64,000 nt of DNA from Ariolimax columbianus (lineage: Eukaryota; Mollusca; Gastropoda; Stylommatophora; Arionidae), in assembly GCA_036924085.1 (NCBI GenBank), contig JAVGWX010000008.1:54063314-54127313 (forward strand). The letters run 5' to 3'. The position numbers were made by a program, and so were the translations under genes. The notes under the pieces were generated by a model that worked only from the letters and a program-made list of their open reading frames with translations, had not been told where the DNA came from and ran no database searches. Positions within the stretch are counted from its first letter, which is position 1. Every line of letters starts with the position of its first letter. Positions 1 to 10,959 of the stretch are shown here, piece by piece.

Positions 1-108
1 GGTGAGGGTCTTGTCCAGTATGTTTTGCCTGGACATGACTAACATGTCTGATCAGTATATTTTGTCTGACCATACGTTAGTCTTCCTTTCCATGTAAATA
101 GGTTCAGT
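1..108. repeat. Single copy of repeat K (TCTGATCAGTAT family)
   Basis: The first 108 bases contain ACTAACATGTCTGATCAGTA followed by TGTCTGACC and GTTAGTC. The same string, slightly changed, is at 51,545-51,665, and its reverse complement is the monomer of the 37-bp tandem array at 52,205-52,515. This is therefore a dispersed copy of a unit that is also tandemly expanded. The left end is cut by the window edge. Confidence 0.6.
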
Positions 109-778
109 GCGTAATTTTTGATGTTAGTTATAAAGTATCCCACAATTGCAGGCGAAACAAAACATACTATAGTCGCACGTTTTTTAGTAACTGTGACAAA
201 TCAAGGCTGCATTCCAAGCACAAACAATTCGTTGGTGGAGAAGACGAAGTCATTGTCTCAGGAGGTCATTCAAACACGAACTTCGTCTAAAATTATTCCG
301 CTTTCTTTGACCGGAACATGTTGCTGGCTACTGACGTAGTTTTGTCCGCACTTGTTTATTATTCCCAGCATTCAGTCTTGTTTGCCTGTATTTGTATTTA
401 ACAAGGTTCGGTAGCATGTACAGATACTGTTACCTTTCAAGAAAAAAAAATGTCGGAAAGAGTTACCAGAAAGTGAATTATTGAGTGCAAAGTCCGTGCC
501 AGGGCCCAGACAGTCGAGAAACGACTATGCTCAGGGCACCGTATTAAGAATGTCGTAAAATATAGCCGTTGGAAGTTGTCCATGGAGTTAATAATTTCAT
601 CGTTTAACAGTTACAATTGTGTTGTAAACGTGCACGACCTGTGAATGTCTTTACCTGCTATCAGCTAGCGAGTGACCAATCGCCAATCAGTTGACACAAA
701 CGTCGTGCACGACCAGTCGTACACAGTTCCAAGGTAGCTCGGGACCAAAGAGTGAGATTGTTGACCAGCGTACTTCTT

Positions 779-1018
779 CCTCACTATAATCCAAAATACA
801 GCTCACATCGCATTATCTTCCTCACTATAATCCTCATACAGCTCACATCGCATTATAAGGACAAAAACCGTCTGGTCATATCGCCATTATCGCATACGAT
901 GGGCAACTATTTAAATATAGTGTAAAGTTGTTGCCCATCCCGATGATGGCCACAACCTCAGACAGTTTTGTCTTAATAATGTGATGTGAGCTGTATGAGG
1001 ATTATATTTAGGGAGTGA
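779..1018. mobile_element. MITE-like foldback element
   Basis: The left end (ATAATCCTCATACAGCTCAC, then ATCGCATTAT) returns as its reverse complement near 980-1,010. An inner pair, GATGGGCAAC near 899 and GTTGCCCATC near 930, continues the hairpin, so the whole 240-bp stretch can fold on itself. There is no coding capacity. The first 40 bases of the left arm are themselves duplicated in tandem (779-817 and 819-857). This is the architecture of a non-autonomous DNA transposon; the superfamily is unknown and no target duplication is obvious. Confidence 0.6.
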
Positions 1019-1019
1019 A

Positions 1020-1262
1020 TGGGCTGGTTATCAATTTCATTCTCTTGTTCCGGGTTACCTTGGATCAGTGGCAAGACTATTGGTCTAGACGACTGGAGGT
1101 AACTCGGGATGCAGGCATTCTGATCTTACCTCTCGTGAGACCATTGGTCGCTTGAAACTTGCGGGATTCGATCGCCCACCGTTTCCACTCATCACTGTGA
1201 GAGGCGAGTACCTTAAACTCTTGACTTCTTCGACCCGCCAAATCAGCCTCCAGCGGGGTCTG
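1020..1262 (-). mobile_element. SINE family A, copy 1 (tRNA-derived)
   Basis: Read on the minus strand, this begins with a tRNA-like head (GGTCGAAGAAGTCAAGAG as A-box region, GCGATCGAATCCCGC as B box). A body follows, containing a CCAGTGGCAAGAC-type motif and a CTCACTCTCT-type motif when read on the plus strand. A second copy lies at 29,300-29,545 and a partial one at 34,480-34,640. The B box and the recurrence support a pol III-type SINE; no functional tRNA is implied. Confidence 0.65.
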
Positions 1263-1574
1263 TCTTTGGAAAGTTCCTCCCAGTTGCAGGTGTTCATATT
1301 CAACGCCTTCAGGTCACGATTGCAAACATCTTTGTAGCGGAGGAAGGGTCTATCTTTTTTTACGCTTGCCCGTGGTCAGCTCTCCGTAAATGATATCTTT
1401 TAGTATTCACCCATCCTCTATTCTGCACGCGTGACCAAGCAAGTGGCGTTGGCATAGAATCGTAACTAAGCTGACAATCTTTGCAGGGTCCAACACTCCA
1501 TCGCCCCATCTGCCTTACTTTGTCAGTTATTTTCTCGCTACTAATCGATTTGAGCGGCGCTGTCTTCTTTATTT

Positions 1575-2320
1575 CTGTTCCAGGTACCAGATACATGTCT
1601 GCTCCAAGTACTTTAGATCTGTTCCAGGTACCAGATACATGTCTGCTCCAAGTACTTTAGATCTGTTCCAGGTTCCAGATACATGTCTGCTTCAAGTACT
1701 TTAGATCTGCTCCAGGTATCAGATACATGCCTGCTCCAAGTACTTTAGGTCTGTTCCAGGTACCGGATACATGTCTGCTGCAAGTACATTAGGTCTGTTC
1801 TAGGTACCAGATATATGTCTGCTCCAAGTACTTTAGGTCTGTTCCAGGTACCAGATACATGTCTGCTCCAAGTACTTTAGGTCTGCTCCAGGTATCAGAT
1901 ACATGTCTGCTCCAAGTACTTTAGGTCTGCTCCAGGTATCAGATACATGTCTGCTCCAAGTACTTTAGGTCTGTTTCAGGTACCAGATACTTTAGGTCTG
2001 TTCCAGGTACTTTAGGTCAGTTTCAGGTACTTTAGGTCTGCTCCAGGTACCAGATACATGTCTGTTCCAAGTAGTTTAGGTCTGTTCCAAGTACCAGATA
2101 CATGTCTGCTCCAGGTACAAAAAAATTCATGTATATTCCAAGTACTTTATGTCTGTTCAAAGTGCTAGATACTTTAGGTCTGTTCCAGGTACTTTAGGTC
2201 TGTTCCAAGTACTGTAGGTCTGATTCAAGTACCAGATACTTTAGGTCTGTTCCAGGTACTTTATGTCTGTCCCAAGTACTTTAGGTCTGTTCCAGATACC
2301 AGATACTTTAGAAAAAGTGT
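1575..2320. repeat. 44-bp minisatellite array
   Basis: About 16 copies of a 44-bp unit made of GTCTGTTCCAGGTACCAGAT, ACATGTCTGCTCC and AAGTACTTTAG. The period is exact in the first half (for example the ATCT at 1,617 and 1,661). From about 1,985 many units lose the ACATGTCTGCTCC part and shrink to about 20 bp, so the array has two monomer lengths. No open frame of note. Confidence 0.9.
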
Positions 2321-2450
2321 TCGTAATAAATAACCCATGCTCCACACAAAGGTTTAACAGTTGTTCACCATGAAAGTTAAACCCCCATATGGTATCACTA
2401 TGTGGATCAAAGTGAAATTCTCAAGGATTCCTGCACCCCCACCTTTCTGT

Positions 2451-2666
2451 TCAAATCACACACGATTCCGTGTCCTTGACCCGGTGTAAGACATAAGACA
2501 GTTCACTAACAAATTCCTCTCTCTCCTTGTCAGGATAACTGTCGTTACACGGCCCATACACCTGTACGATAGTCAGTATTCTTACACTGATGTGTAGTCG
2601 AATTAATAGTATTTTTTCCGAAGCACAGCTAGTGAAGACTAATGACTCTGCAAGTAGTGGATGCAT
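2451..2666 (-). pseudogene. LINE endonuclease fragment
   Basis: The minus-strand translation contains TIVQVYGPCNDSYPDKEREE followed by FVSELSYVL and a terminal SCVI before a stop. In APE-type LINE endonucleases the phrase VYGPxNDSxxDxKxxF lies just upstream of the GDFNA motif; here the frame stops before GDFNA is reached. It is an isolated piece without the rest of the endonuclease or any RT beside it, so a dead fragment. Confidence 0.6.
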
Positions 2667-2776
2667 TCTAAATCCAACCCTCCTTCATTCCTGCTGGTAC
2701 ACAGCCGGTTATCAACACATAATTGTAATGCGCTATCGAATGCCCGTGTTTCTTACATTTTTTATTTGTTTATTTT

Positions 2777-3052
2777 ATGTATTTGCCTCACTAGTTTCTA
2801 CAGGCGGAGGCGCGCCTATTCCACCCCAGACCGTAGTCAAATGGGCGATATTAAGACGCATAAACCAGTGCGTGGATGTATATGTACCTATGCTATTTGT
2901 GCGCTCTCAGAAGCCAGCCCAACCAAAGTGCAAAGGAAGGAACTCACCCTGAGGGCGCGTGTGAAAGGTAGGCAAGGGTGTGATTGTAGGACAGAGTCAA
3001 ATGGAACAGAGTGAGGTGAGAAGACGTGTTTCTTACAGTCGGTCAACCCTAA
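2777..3052 (+). repeat. Dispersed repeat G, copy 1
   Basis: From TTTGCCTCACTAGTTTCTAC to GGTCAACCCTAAG this 275-bp block matches 10,430-10,747 in the same orientation. It includes GGAGGCGCGCC, CCCCAGACCGTAGTC, ATAAACCAGTGC, GAGGGCGCGTGTGAAAG and GGACAGAGTCA. It is GC-richer than its surroundings. Small open frames inside are not conserved between the two copies (indels shift them), so I read it as a non-coding mobile repeat. No terminal repeats or clear pol III boxes. Confidence 0.7.
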
Positions 3053-3515
3053 GATTTATATGCCACGATCCTCCTTCAAATAGACCGTCTTTGTAGCCTT
3101 CAGTCATAGGCCCCACACATTTAAAGTAGCCACTTTTTGAGTCTATGCCATTCGCATTCCCTGTGTTTGTCGATTACTTAGTATGCATATTTTATACCTA
3201 GGTACCCATCCATTTACTTCAGCATCATTTTAAACAGTAGTACATCACATATCGGCTTGCTGGGCCTGCCGTAGGATTACTGTTACACTATTTATAGCTC
3301 GGTTAGGTCTTACATTGTAATAGACCCTCTGTAAATGCTAAAAAACAAACAGATACGACTCAATCAGTCTCTCTACCTCCAGTCCACTTGTGTCGTTAGA
3401 CGTCGTGAGGAAGTGTGACATTCTTTTGTTTCATATTTTTTGGCAGTATCAGCTGCTGACTTGCCAGGTCAATCATAGATTCTTAACTAAACTTAATTTA
3501 ACGTTTCTTTACTGG
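3053..3515. other. No recognised feature
   Basis: AT-rich single-copy-looking sequence between repeat G and the 3' end of the CR1-like LINE. I see no repeat, open frame or motif I can name. Confidence 0.5.
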
Positions 3516-5790
3516 TTTAGAAGACTCTGCAGAGTGTGTATACAGCCAGTTTCATTTACATTTCCTTGATCTAAAAGCTATGTGCATCCAATCTATTCTT
3601 AAATGCAGCAATTTTCCCTGCCTCCACTACTTCACGTGGCAATGCATTCCAAGCATTCCCAATCTCTAACTAAAAAAATATTTCTTAATATCTAATATAA
3701 ACCTTTCTTTACTTAATTTGTAGCTACGCCCTCTTGATCTTGTAGGTGGTTATATTTTGAAAAACTTGTTATGGTCTAATTAATCATTTTCTTTGTTTGT
3801 CTTATAAACTGGGATAGCCAACTCGAATTGTTCTCTATTCTAGACACTGTAGGCCGGTTTTTCTGAGTCTTTCCTCATAACTCTAATTCTGGAATCCCAC
3901 TGTCATCTTTGTCGCTCTTCTTTGTAACCTTTTCAGCATGTTTATATCTCATCTACGATAAGGGCTCCAAACCTATACACAGTACTCCAATATAGGTCTA
4001 ACTAACGCTTTAAACAGTTTGACAATCACTCCTTGCTCCTATGCTTAATATTTATGTTTAACCTACTTAACATTGCATTTGCCTTTTTCACTGCTACCTG
4101 GACTTGCTCACTCACTTTACCTGTATGATCTATTGTAACCCCTAGGTCTCTTTCTTTTTCTATCATTCTAATAATATTCCACCCATTCTATAATTATGTT
4201 CTAAATATGATTTACCCATGTGGATGACTGTACATTTATCTACGTCAAAACTCCATTTGGCAGCTCACAGACCATTCTAGAATTTTATCTAAATCCGATC
4301 TCAATATATCCACCTCTGATTTAGATGAGAGACTGCTGCGTAGTTTTGTGTCATCCGCGAATTTTGCAATCATGTATCCGATATCAATGTCCAAATCGTT
4401 TATATATATCAAGAACAAAATTGGTCCAAAAACCGAACCCTGTGACACTTTTTACTTCACTCCACTATTTACTTCACTCCACTTTTTACTTCACTCCACT
4501 TTTTACTTCACTGCACTTTTTACTTCACTCCACTCAGAATACTCTTTATTTATTCCCACTCTATCTTCTTCCCGTTAACCAATTTTCAATCTGTTTGGCA
4601 ACTTCTGCACCGGTTCCATGTAATTTTAACTTTAAATCTTTTATGATGTACTCTATGAAAGGACTTGCAAAAGCTAGATAAATAACATCTACTGGCTCCC
4701 CTTTATCTATCATTTTAGTAACCTGCTGCAGGAATTCTAAAAGTTTTGTTAGGACGATCTCCCTCTAGTAAACCCATGCTGACCATTTTTGATTAGATTA
4801 AACTTGTCTAAATGTATTACAATGTTTTCTTTTATTATTGACTCTAACAATTTACAGACTTTGCTCGTTAAACGTACCGGTCTATAATTTGCTGGATCTG
4901 ATGCTTTGTCCTTTTTTAATAAGGAGATCACTCCTGCATCTTTCAAATATGCCTGGAATAATATCTTTTGCAAGTGATTGAGAACATAATATAGCCAATG
5001 GCTTTGTTAGTTGGTATCTAATTTCAAACAGCAGTTTTGGATGAATACCGACAGGACCGGAACATTTGTCCACTTTCAACGCCACCAATTTTAATAAAAA
5101 CATTTTCTGTGTAATACAGATTTATTTTAATCCCGCTGTATCCATGTCTCTTTTGAAAATATCTATAGGCTTTTGGATCTTGGAGCAGTCTTTTTTTTGT
5201 GTAAACTGTGCCAAAATACTGATTCAGTAGATTAGCTGCTTCCCTATTCTCACATATTATTTTACCTGTGATATCTATGAGAGGACCTACTTTTTCTTCC
5301 GCTCTTTGTTTAATTCTAACATAAAAAGAAGTTATATGAGCAAGTTTTTTTCAAAGTCTATTCTTGCTCCTTTATTCACTTTCTGAGCTGTGTTATGCTT
5401 GTCCAGATATTTTTAATAGGTTTTTTTTATTTACCTGGCTCTATATATTTTTTCCATGCTTTATTTTTAGCTCTTCTACATTTAACTACAAACCTAGTTA
5501 TCCACTTTTTACGCTCGGGGTTTACCTCCCTACATTGAAAACATTCCTCTTTTAGCTTTTCTGGAACTGTTTTGAAACTCTCTCACTCTTGTTCAACATC
5601 TGTTCCTCAGACAATATATTTTCAGATTATGTGGCTCACTGTCTCTTTCATCTTCTTTACATCTGTCTTAGAGTAGTTGTGTGCTCGCGTGTTTATGTTT
5701 ACTTCTTTCCTCGCTATAAGATCCCAACGGATGATCTGATGGTTACTTGAGCCAAACTGTTCCCCAACGGTAACATTTTCAATCATTTGT
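3516..5790 (-). mobile_element. CR1/L2-like LINE, decayed (EN end, RT, 3' end)
   Basis: Read from 5,790 downward: the end of an APE-type endonuclease (SSNHQIIRWDL near 5,730), a basic linker, RT text (KVDKCSGPVGIHPKLLFEIR near 5,050; NYRPVRLTSKVCKLLE near 4,880; FGPILFLIYINDLD near 4,420; FADD at 4,350-4,361), then the C-terminal RDLGVTIDHTGKVSEQV near 4,150 and the terminal stretch near 3,570. GSVFGPILFLIYINDL and KFADDTKL are typical of CR1/L2-type elements (family knowledge). Multiple frameshifts and stops make it inactive. The 3' end near 3,516-3,560 ends in a short AAGTTTAGTTAAG-like tail, also seen at 14,120. Confidence 0.85.
4448..4532. repeat. 17-bp x5 tandem array inside the CR1-like RT
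   Basis: Five units of TTTTTACTTCACTCCAC with one or two substitutions sit immediately beside the RT motif (GPILFLIY) of the minus-strand LINE. Seventeen is not a multiple of three, so the expansion breaks the RT frame. It must be younger than the LINE insertion or arose with its decay. Confidence 0.85.
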
Positions 5791-5865
5791 ATCTGTTACC
5801 AACCGTTATGTTGATAACCCCAGGAATATAGGATTCCCTGTTTTTGGAACTGGTGGTTATGGAAG

Positions 5866-6015
5866 TGTAAATTAGAGCAAAGTTAGACCCGCAGCCTGTC
5901 AGGCGCATCAATGCCGCTCCTTTAAGGTTATAACCAAGACCTGATGTTATAGCCACACAGTACTCATTTTACGACATATTCTTGCGGGGCTATAATCCCT
6001 AGAATAATTGGAGTA
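5866..6015 (+). mobile_element. Repeat family C, partial copy 3
   Basis: GAGCAAAGTTAGACCCGCAG, CCTGTCAGGCGCATCAATGC and CACACAGTACTCATTTTACG align with 24,298-24,425 (GTAGACCCGCAGCCTGTTAG and following) and with the reverse strand of 54,500-54,640. It ends in the widespread TTTTACGACAT motif. The left part of the element is missing. Confidence 0.55.
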
Positions 6016-6142
6016 GATTTTTAAAATGAATTTTATCCGGAGAACCACCGTAAAGCCTATTCATTTCGGTTTTCAACTGCCAATGGATTTTTAACGTGAT
6101 TTCACAACTCAGAGATCAGGGACATATTTACCGGATAATCCA

Positions 6143-6282
6143 CGAATGTAGTATTTCACGGTCTAGTTCACAAGGCTGAACTTCACGAGATTGCCGCCCT
6201 TCGCCCTAGCTGCAAACAGTGTCGGTTTTGGTATATGAAATTTAGACACGACTATAATGGACTAGAATATAGCCTGGGAGAG
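6143..6282 (+). repeat. Dispersed repeat H, copy 1
   Basis: GAACTTCACGAGATTGCCGC, CTAGCTGCAAACAGTGTCGG and GAAATTTAGACACGACTATA are repeated with few changes at 56,555-56,700 in the same orientation. About 140 bp, non-coding, nature unknown. Confidence 0.65.
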
Positions 6283-6689
6283 ATGCACAAGTCACTCACT
6301 GGTTGAGGAGTTTCCAAACAGAGGTTGGACTACAGACGAACTGATTATCTTTTGCAAAACAGACACAAATGGCATTATTGAACGTCGAAAAAGCACTGCT
6401 CGAACACGCACTGCGCTCACCCATGATAATATCAGTACTGTTAATGAGCGTGTGTCAAGAAGGACGCTAGCAAATACATCTTTTCCAATGCCAAATGACT
6501 CGTCCGATAGGCGCATCTCAAGAATACAAGGACATTCTGAAGTTAGAAATGTTAAAAAGCCATAGGGCGATATATCTGACTGAACACAGCAAGAGGTGAC
6601 AGCTTTCACCTGTCTCAAGATCATTTACATCGCTAATCAGAGACATGTTCTTACTGCTGCTCGGTCTACCAACAGACATAACTATATAT

Positions 6690-9600
6690 CTATGTTCTTT
6701 GCGTGCCAAATACGGCTCATAAGAAACAAATGAACTCCGGTTGGAACTGTGTGATTCCACTGTTTTTAGATCTTGTATGGTGCTGAGGCCCGTAGTTGAG
6801 CCCTCTCGGATGATTGTTCTTCTCAGTGTTTCCTTGGGTCTCCCTTTTTTCCAAACGCCCGTTGTTGTTCATTCTAAGGACATGTCTGATGAGTGCCCAT
6901 CGTTTTTTCCGGATGATGGTCGATACGTAAAGTTGGTTTGTCTTTGTTCTTATCGAGTCATTAGTTATGAACTGGCCCTAGTGTATATTCAATAATTTTC
7001 TTAAACATTTGTTTTCAAAGATATTTAGTTAGTTTTCCAGTGCTTTTGTTGTCTTCCACCTTTCACATCCATATGTCAGGGCTGACATTACGATTCAGTT
7101 GAATAGTCTGAGCTTGGTATGTTTCTCCTCGTCGTTGATTTGCAGATGTTGGTGAGCTGATTAAAGGCGCATGAGGCCAAAGCAATTCTAGTGGAAATTT
7201 TATCATGGCATCTCCATCTTGTATCATTTTGCTTCCCATGTATGTGTAGTGTTGGACATTTTGTAGAGATTTCGCTTATAGCTTGATATAAACCTGTGTG
7301 TTTGTGGAAGTCATGCGTTTCGTATTTGAGGCGTTTACTTGAAGTCCTATCTGTTCTGACCATTGACATAGTCTATCTATATTTTCTTGTGTTTTCTCAT
7401 TAGTGGTACTTAGTAGCGCTAGGTCGTCTGTAGAATCAAGATCTTCTAAGGTCGAGTTATCTATCCATTCTATGCCTAAACGCTTATCATGGGCATAGTG
7501 TTTCATAATTCGATCTATAGCTATGCCAAATAGTAGAGGTGATAAAATAATTCCTGTTTTACTCCTGTTTTTATGTTAAACCATTCAGTGTTGCCTTCGG
7601 TTGTTCGAAAACAGAATCGTGAATTATCATATAATGCCTTGATAATATTTATGGATTTTGAGGGTTAGCCCTAGTTCTTTAGAATTTTCCATAATGTTGG
7701 ACGGTGTAGACTGTCAAAGGCCTTCTGGAAGTCAATAAAGTTTAATTATTTCTTTTTCGCGTTCGCCTCATTTCTATATTCCCCTAGGCGGTGTGCGTTG
7801 CACTGCGGTGTTTATTTTGCGCCTGTCAGCCCAGTGCATCCGACTTCAGCATGCATTTTATGAAAGAGTCTGCTTCCTCCAGCATTTTCTAAGGGTTTGC
7901 TTCCCCGGGATAACGGCTGGTGCTGTGAAGGAGATCGAATCCAGCACCTTTTAGTTGTAAGCCGTGTCACTTAACCACTAGCCCACAACGTCCCCAATTC
8001 AGTTGATGATTAGTGGGGATTGCATTTCTACTGATTTCTCCTTGATAGTTCTGAGTGTACAAATTTGAAAAATGCAATTACGCTTTGGGCTAAAGCCAGC
8101 CTGTTCTTCTCTTATGATGACATCTACCTGATCCCTGAGTATTTCTAATATTATGCTGCAGAGTACTTTCCCAGACACTGACAGGAGTGTTATGCCACAC
8201 CAGTTGTTACAATCGGATAAGTCTCCTTTCTTTGGTATTTTTACAATAATACCATCTTTCCACTGTTGTGGTGGTTTTTCCTCTTTCCATACATCATTTA
8301 TGATGGACAGGAGATGAGTGAGGGTGGTATCATCTGCGGCTTTTAACATTTCACCAGTTATCTTATCATTCCCTGCTGCCTTGAAATGTATTAGTTTGTG
8401 GATGGCTCTTTCGATTTCTGTGAGTGTAAATTCTGCACAGGACACTGGTAAGAGCGGCATGTCTGTTTCATTTTGAAAATTAGGTGTTGTTGTGGGATGT
8501 GGTCTATTCAATATCTCTGTAAAATGTTCTACCAACTTTTCATCTGTTCTTTTTCTGTAGTAAGAAGGTTGCCATGTTTATCTCTGATTTGTGTATTTGA
8601 AGTAGATGGTGAGGGTATCTGTACTGCCTCTTGCCTTTGCGAGCGTTATATTTAAGCATTTTATTAAGTGAGTCATACGCCATCTTGCAATTTTCAAATG
8701 CAATTGGTGGTGTTACTGCATGGAGGTTTAATTTTGCTGTCTTTCTTTCTAGGATTTTACACCAAGTGTCATCACTCGGCCAGTTTTTTTTTTTGGTGTT
8801 TGGAGTATCCAGCTGATGTTATAGCTGTGTCTTTCAATGTTGCACTAAACTTTTCCCATTTGTTATCAATGGTGCCAATGGTTGTGTTTTCAGTTAATGT
8901 TGGTAGTGACTCACATGTTGATGTATCTTGGCATTGTATTCTGTTCGGATTTCTGTTATTAGCCGTTTCTGTGCATCAATATTCTTCTTGAATTTCAGCT
9001 GGCAAAGTTTGTTTTCAGTTTAATCTATAATTTGGCTCTGCAAAGATTGTGGTCACTTCCAATGTCTGCGCCACGATAATATCTGACATCCTGAATTGAT
9101 GAACATAACTTTTTGTGGATACATAATTGATCTATCTGTTTTTTTGTTTTATCATCAGGATAGTTCCAATTTATTTTGTGGATGTTTATGTGGAAAGATG
9201 GTATCTGCTACAACAAGATTTGATACTTCACAGAATTATAATAGTCGTTCACCATTCTCATTCATGTCTCCTAAACCATGTGTGCCTAAATGCCTTTGTG
9301 CTCCGTCATTGTTGTTACCTAGCTTGGCATTGAAGTCGCCAATTTTTATTACTATGTCGTATTTAGGGATCTAGTTTACGTCACTGGAAAGCAGCCAGTA
9401 GAAATGGTCGTTGGTAGTATCGAGATCTCCATTAGTTGGCTCGTAACATTGTAGAATCGTGAGTTTTAACAAAATTTGGTTTGGAATCTGGTTGATATTA
9501 ACCTTTCGCTAATTGGTTTCCAACTGATGAGAGATTTTTCAGCTCTGGCTGTCATAAGGAAAGCTACTCCCTCTGTGTGACGATCGTCCCTGTCAGAGTA

Positions 9601-9830
9601 GATAATGTGTTTATGTTCAAGTGGGAGATATTTCTTGTCCGTTCCTGTCCGTCTGCACTAGCTCAGACCTAAAATGTCCAGGCTGTAGTTACTCATCTCA
9701 TTGCTAACCTCGGATGTTTTACCAATTTGATACATAGTGCGGACGTTCCAGTATCCGATTTTGAAGACATTTTTGGCATCTAGAATGCTAGTATGAGCCA
9801 TAGGAACCAAATTACACGCTGTTGATTTGT
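6690..9830 (-). mobile_element. APE-endonuclease/RT LINE (RTE-like), nearly full ORF2, decayed
   Basis: Read downward from 9,830: an APE endonuclease start (IGYWNVRTMYQIGKTSEV, with NYSLDILGLS and DRDDRHTEGVAFLM), its end (DVRYYRGADIGSDHNL near 9,060), then RT (EIERAIHKLIHFKAAGNDKI near 8,400; PPQQWKDGIIVKIPKKGDLS near 8,260; EEQAGFSPKRNC near 8,080; FIDFQKAFDSLHRPTLW near 7,725), the catalytic YxDD box reading STDD at 7,423-7,434, and a C-terminal KGRPKETLRRTIIREG near 6,830. Frameshifts and stops are scattered through it, so it is dead. A SINE (7,740-7,995) splits the RT just before the motif-A aspartate block. The phrase FQKAFDSLHR is typical of the animal endonuclease-RT group often mislabelled as craniofacial development protein. 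Confidence 0.85.
7740..7995 (-). mobile_element. SINE family D, copy 1
   Basis: On the minus strand it begins GGGGACG, then a tRNA-like head (A box GGGCTAGTGGTTAAGTG, B box near GATTCGATCTCC), then GAGGAAGCAGACTC, the shared core GCTGAAGTCGGATG, GGCGCAAAATAAAC, and a tail GAGGCGAACGCGAAAAAG. Copies at 33,950-34,219, 54,896-55,127 and 47,502-47,622. It lies inside the RT frame of the host LINE; flanks AATAAAGTT (left) and AATTCAGTT (right) look like a decayed 9-bp target duplication. Confidence 0.8.
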
Positions 9831-10224
9831 TCCGTTAAATATGTTTCTGTAAGTCTTTTTTTGTGTGCAAGGTTTGAGGTCGGTTATAGGATTGATCTTA
9901 ATTCAATTAAATATCTAAACGTATCTAACAACTTTCTTGTTTACTTGGTTGTGATATTTCGAAAGAAACCTGCGTAACTGGTGAATCTTTCGCTTTTTGA
10001 AGCGTACACAAAACACAACCGCCATCTTTCGTGACGTCACTAGCATAAATTCATGAACAGGGTCAGAAGCAAATTTCTACTAAACTGCGTGTCAGATTCA
10101 AATGATTTTTTGCATGCAGCCTTAGAATATCCATGACGCTAAAAGATTTATGTTATTGTGTCCATAGATATTAAGAATTTTGCAATTCGGCGAATTCTTT
10201 TGATCTTTTAGGACCATGTTTAAA

Positions 10225-10322
10225 TATAACAGTACGCAGCTTAATTCCTCGTCGTATTTTGTTCATAGACGTATCTCCTTAATTTCTCGTCGTATTTTAT
10301 TCATAGACGTATCTCCTTAATT
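10225..10322. repeat. 45-bp direct duplication
   Basis: TCGTCGTATTTTGTTCATAG with ACGTATCTCCTTAATT is repeated immediately with two changes. It lies inside the transposon of 10.04-12.5 kb, just in from the left inverted repeat. Confidence 0.8.
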
Positions 10323-10429
10323 TCTCGAGAATCAATTGATTGTTTGTGTTGCCCTTTATGTACAATCGTAAAAATGGCACTAATATGCAACAGTTAGCAC
10401 AGCCCTTCGGTTGTTGTTGTTGCTTAGAT

Positions 10430-10747
10430 GTTTGCCTCACTAGTTTCTACTGGCGGAGGCGCGCCATGTTACACCCCAGACCGTAGTCCATTGGGCGATA
10501 TCAGGACTCATAAACCAGTGCTTGGATGAATGAGTGCGTCTGCGTGTACCTATGCTAGGTTTGTGCGCCCAACCAAAGCGCGATGGAAGGGCCTCACCAT
10601 GAGGGCGCGTGTGAAAGTTGCGCAAGAGTGTGACTGTAGGACAGAGTCACATGAAACAGAGTAAGGTGAGAAGAGAGAGAACGGGAAGAGTTACCCCCAG
10701 GGTGAGCCTACCGACTTTGCGATCCAGAACTTCGGTCAACATTAGAC
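10430..10747 (+). repeat. Dispersed repeat G, copy 2
   Basis: Second copy of the block described at 2,777-3,052, same orientation. This copy is slightly longer (it keeps GATGAATGAGTGCGTCTGCG, which the first copy lacks) and continues into a purine run GAGAAGAGAGAGAACGGG before GGTCAACATTAG. It sits inside the DDE transposon, so this insertion is younger than that element. Confidence 0.7.
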
Positions 10748-10959
10748 CCCAAGGTTTTATCAACTGCGTAGCTAATTTTATGTTGCTTAAAGCATTTGAA
10801 TTTTGAAATGTATTTGCTGTCATTGTATGTACGCTTAGTTGTTTCGATAAACATACGATAATTCATCCACGTCTGCTAATCGGTATATCCACAAAAGATG
10901 ATATTAATCATCCGAATCTGTTCATTCAAAAAGGTTGATAATTTCTACGGGCTGGAAAA

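Noticed and set aside
6741..6995. 84-codon plus frame
   Set aside because: Antisense of the C-terminal basic block of the minus-strand RTE-like LINE.
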